A stretch of DNA of 64,000 nucleotides from Bacteroidia bacterium (lineage in GTDB: Bacteria > Bacteroidota > Bacteroidia > J057 > JADKCL01). The stretch is from contig JACJYV010000004.1 of the NCBI GenBank assembly GCA_020635905.1, positions 248,001 to 312,000 of the forward strand, in the 5' to 3' direction. Below are positions 61,541 to 64,000 of this stretch, in pieces (position 1 is the first letter of the stretch; every line of letters begins with the position of its first letter). The notes under the pieces were generated by a model. It did not search any database and was not told where the DNA came from. It saw nothing but the letters and a program-made list of their open reading frames with translations. The position numbers were made by a program, and so were the translations under genes.

Positions 61541-63913
61541 ATGAAAAACTCGACCTTCCTATTTATTCTTATGGGGGGAATTTTCTTTCTTTTTGGTCCT
61601 TTCCGGGTGCATTCCCAGATCATTTGGCAGGAAAATTTTACCTATCCCAACGGCACAACAACAGGTGCAAATAATAATACTGCCAACCCGGCGGTGGACT
61701 GGGTTTCTGTCTGCCCAACCTGTCTCGGGGGAGATTGGTTTGAAGTCAGGAGCAACCTGATGGAAGGTCTTGACACCAACGGCCCGGCCACTTTGACCAC
61801 AGAGGTCATTGATATTTCTGCTTATCCAGCAGGGGTGGAGGTGAAAATTGATTTGTATGAATCTGGTCCTTTGGAAGCTTGTCCGGGCAATGGAAACGGA
61901 TGCAATAACGTGGACTGGATCAGGGTGGAATACAGCCTCGATGGAGGCCCCTATGCAGATTGGTCCTCGCCCATAGGCGGACCCTGTGTGGCCACCTGTG
62001 CGGGAGGCACCTACGTCACCTTAGGTGATTTTAATACCTATTACTTCAAGCAATGTCCGATTTTCGGCAATACCCTTCGCTTGCGTATATCAGTGCAGTG
62101 TTGGGCGGGTGACGAATACCTGCGCATTGACAATATCCTCGTGCAGGGCCAGACCTGCCAACCTGTGGTAGCTTTTGATTCTCTGGTCAATGTATCCTGC
62201 AATGGGGCCAACGACGGGGAAATCTGGATTACGGGTTACAGTGCAAATCCGCCTCTTACTTACAGCCTCAATGGCGGCCCATTTCAAAATTCAAATGCCT
62301 TTACGGGTCTGGCGGCAGGCACCTATACCGTGATCGTCAAAGATAATTTGAATAAGCGGGATACCCTGACCAATCTGGTGATTACCCAGAGCCCGGCCCT
62401 TTTTCTGGGCAGTACCCAGGCATCGCCCCTTTGTTTTGGCTTTTCTGATGGAGAAATTGAAGCCGTGAGTTACGGAGGGGGAATTCCACCTTACACTTTT
62501 GCCCTGAATGGGGGAACTGCTCAGTCCAGTGCCGTATTTACAGGCCTTTCATCTGGCACCTACTCCATCCTGATGACCGATTCTGCAGGGTGCCAGGATT
62601 CGCTCACGGGCATTTTGCTCAATGATCCTCCCGTCCTTACTTTGAATGTTACGGCAACCCCCACGGGTTGCAATCCCCTGAACGGGACCGTAACTGCCAC
62701 GCCTGGTGGGGGTACCTTGCCCTATTCCTATCTTTGGAATACGGTTCCACCCCAATCCTCGGCTGTAATCAGCGGCCTGGGCGCAGGCACCTATACGGTG
62801 GTTCTCACCGACTCCAACGGCTGCACCCTGACCGACAGCGGCAGTGTGGCTTCCCCGCCTTTGCCTTCAGTGACCGCAGGTCCGGGCGATACGATATGCA
62901 CGGGTCAGGGGGGAGGACAATTGTCGGCCCTGGGTTCAGGAGGTACGGGCAACCTCACTTATGCCTGGACCTGCAACCTGCCTTCCAATTGTAATTTAAG
63001 TAATGCAGGCATCTCCAATCCTACCGCGGATCCCACAGCTACGGCCTGGTATTATGTGCAGGTGACGGATGCAAATGGCTGTCAGAGCAATCTGGACTCG
63101 GCCATGATTCTGGTGGAGCCGTATCCTTCCGTGGATGGCGGACCCGATACGACGGTTTGCGAAGGTGACAGTCTGCGCCTGAGTGCACTGGTGAACGGAA
63201 ACCCCACAGCGACCTTTACCTACCAATGGATCGGCCCCAACGGCTTGCTAAATCCTGGAGGAGAGCCTGATATCACCATTTATCCAACTGGCGCTGCGGC
63301 TTATCAGGTGCAGGCATTTCCCTCATTTGGTTGTCCCAGTCTGCCCGATCTGGTGCTGGTGGAGGCCGAAAAGCCCTTTACCCATGAGCCCCCGCTGGAT
63401 GTGGAATATTGCCCGGGCGAACCCATTTACATTGGAATTGACTCGGTGGCAGGCTTCAGTTATGCCTGGAATCCGCCCTCAGGATTGGAAACGCCCGATC
63501 GTTCCGTCACCAGCCTGAAGCCCAATGAAGACCTCAGCCTGATGCTCACCATCACCAGCCTGACACTCCAATCAGAAAATTGCCGCACCCAGGATTTTCC
63601 GGTCATGGTTACCCTGGGCGACTGCCGCCTTCCCAACGTCCTGACTCCCAACGGAGACGGATTCAATGATGTGCTGAATCTGGGCCCCTATTTCAATTCC
63701 GTGGAGATCCATGTATTTGACCGGTGGGGCAACCAGGTGTATGCCAATACCAATTATAAACACGATTGGGGCGGCACCAATGCCAATACTGGCCAGGCGC
63801 TGCACGAAGGGGTATATTTTTACACCGTGAAGGGAGTGTGGATCGGCCAGGGCAATCCCGAAGCAGATGTGACGCAGTATTCGAGCGGGCATCATCTTAC
63901 GATTTTGAGGTAG
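61541..63913 (+). CDS. T9SS-exported protein with SprB-like repeats and gliding-motility-associated C-terminal domain
   Basis: A 790-residue secreted protein with a signal peptide (FILMGGIFFLFGPFRVHSQ). The N-terminal domain (about 30-205) has a jelly-roll-like pattern with paired cysteines. Then come about three SprB-type repeats: SCNGANDGEIWITGYSANPPLTYSLNGGPFQNSNAFTGLAAGTYTVIVKD and similar (about 220-430), then immunoglobulin-like repeats. The end (about 698-790: PNVLTPNGDGFNDVLNLG...FDRWGNQVYANTNYKHDWGGTN...GVYFYTVKG) is the gliding-motility-associated C-terminal domain, the type-B T9SS signal. It is probably a surface adhesin. Confidence 0.93.
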   Translation: MKNSTFLFILMGGIFFLFGPFRVHSQIIWQENFTYPNGTTTGANNNTANPAVDWVSVCPTCLGGDWFEVRSNLMEGLDTNGPATLTTEVIDISAYPAGVEVKIDLYESGPLEACPGNGNGCNNVDWIRVEYSLDGGPYADWSSPIGGPCVATCAGGTYVTLGDFNTYYFKQCPIFGNTLRLRISVQCWAGDEYLRIDNILVQGQTCQPVVAFDSLVNVSCNGANDGEIWITGYSANPPLTYSLNGGPFQNSNAFTGLAAGTYTVIVKDNLNKRDTLTNLVITQSPALFLGSTQASPLCFGFSDGEIEAVSYGGGIPPYTFALNGGTAQSSAVFTGLSSGTYSILMTDSAGCQDSLTGILLNDPPVLTLNVTATPTGCNPLNGTVTATPGGGTLPYSYLWNTVPPQSSAVISGLGAGTYTVVLTDSNGCTLTDSGSVASPPLPSVTAGPGDTICTGQGGGQLSALGSGGTGNLTYAWTCNLPSNCNLSNAGISNPTADPTATAWYYVQVTDANGCQSNLDSAMILVEPYPSVDGGPDTTVCEGDSLRLSALVNGNPTATFTYQWIGPNGLLNPGGEPDITIYPTGAAAYQVQAFPSFGCPSLPDLVLVEAEKPFTHEPPLDVEYCPGEPIYIGIDSVAGFSYAWNPPSGLETPDRSVTSLKPNEDLSLMLTITSLTLQSENCRTQDFPVMVTLGDCRLPNVLTPNGDGFNDVLNLGPYFNSVEIHVFDRWGNQVYANTNYKHDWGGTNANTGQALHEGVYFYTVKGVWIGQGNPEADVTQYSSGHHLTILR

Positions 63914-64000
63914 GGTTGGAGGTGGGTGCCGCACCTACGGCGCTCAAATTTTTTGACGTCATTTGCCCCGGGGCTGACGCCCCGGGCTACAAAGGTTTCG
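63914..64000. repeat. Start of a GC-rich hairpin repeat cut by the window end
   Basis: GGTGGGTGCCGCACCTAC and GCCCCGGGGCTGACGCCCCGGGC form stems separated by an AT-rich linker, ending in GGCTACAAAGGTTTCG. This pattern (a GCACC/CTACGGCGC stem, then GCCCCGGGGC-TGAC-GCCCCGGGGC) recalls dispersed intergenic repeats found in other bacteria. It starts right after the stop of the gliding-domain gene. Confidence 0.5.

Overview
This window looks like chromosomal DNA of a free-living Bacteroidota bacterium, most likely of the Saprospiria/Chitinophagia side. Evidence: a type IX secretion plug protein (14632-15930), a T9SS-type C-terminal sorting domain (end of the 60142-61358 gene), a gliding-motility-associated C-terminal protein with SprB-like repeats (61541-63913), tandem DUF5684 membrane proteins, an NrtR-type NUDIX regulator, and many starts preceded by the Bacteroidota -7 promoter element TAnnTTTG. 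The genes are mostly housekeeping or metabolic. I see no prophage, no complete insertion sequence and no CRISPR array.

Layout. 1-9858: a partial gene, a deoxynucleoside kinase, trpS, small membrane proteins, rocD, an M3 peptidase, a DUF1295 protein and an OmpA-family protein. 10247-18437: a secreted protein, purKE behind a hairpin-rich leader, a large membrane protein, the T9SS plug protein, an ABC-F ATPase with an apparent CTG start, and a Pmp3-like protein. 18549-24593: PqiA, a plant-type glucuronokinase, a GalU-type uridylyltransferase, a myo-inositol oxygenase and a possible glycosyltransferase. 24594-37032: GH31, pfkA, a NUDIX regulator, radA, Mla-type transport parts, an arginase-fold protein, aroC and a phosphoglucose/phosphomannose isomerase. 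37424-43295: MarR, a methyltransferase, a degenerate PAP2 protein, a peroxiredoxin, a receiver protein and mazG. 43706-53788: a giant alpha-2-macroglobulin, tRNA-His, a TPR protein, a monoacylglycerol lipase and an EEP phosphatase. 53781-63913: glpK, glpD, a DUF1571/LysM protein, an amylase, a DUF2461 protein and T9SS cargo.

Two things stand out. First, 19067-22991 holds what look like all three enzymes of the plant myo-inositol oxidation route to UDP-glucuronate: inositol oxygenase, glucuronokinase and a UTP-sugar-1-phosphate uridylyltransferase. This would be a bacterial version of a pathway normally described in plants.

Second, the intergenic DNA is strongly organised. Degenerate tandem repeats with a strict 7-bp period (several unrelated unit sequences, changing family within one array without losing phase) sit against the stop codons of many genes. 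Every gap over 50 bp between two converging genes holds either such an array or a hairpin terminator, never both. Separately, three full copies of a 122-bp MITE with inverted ends and 4-bp target duplications lie only between diverging genes, just upstream of start codons; a fourth, decayed copy supplies the stop codon of a gene.
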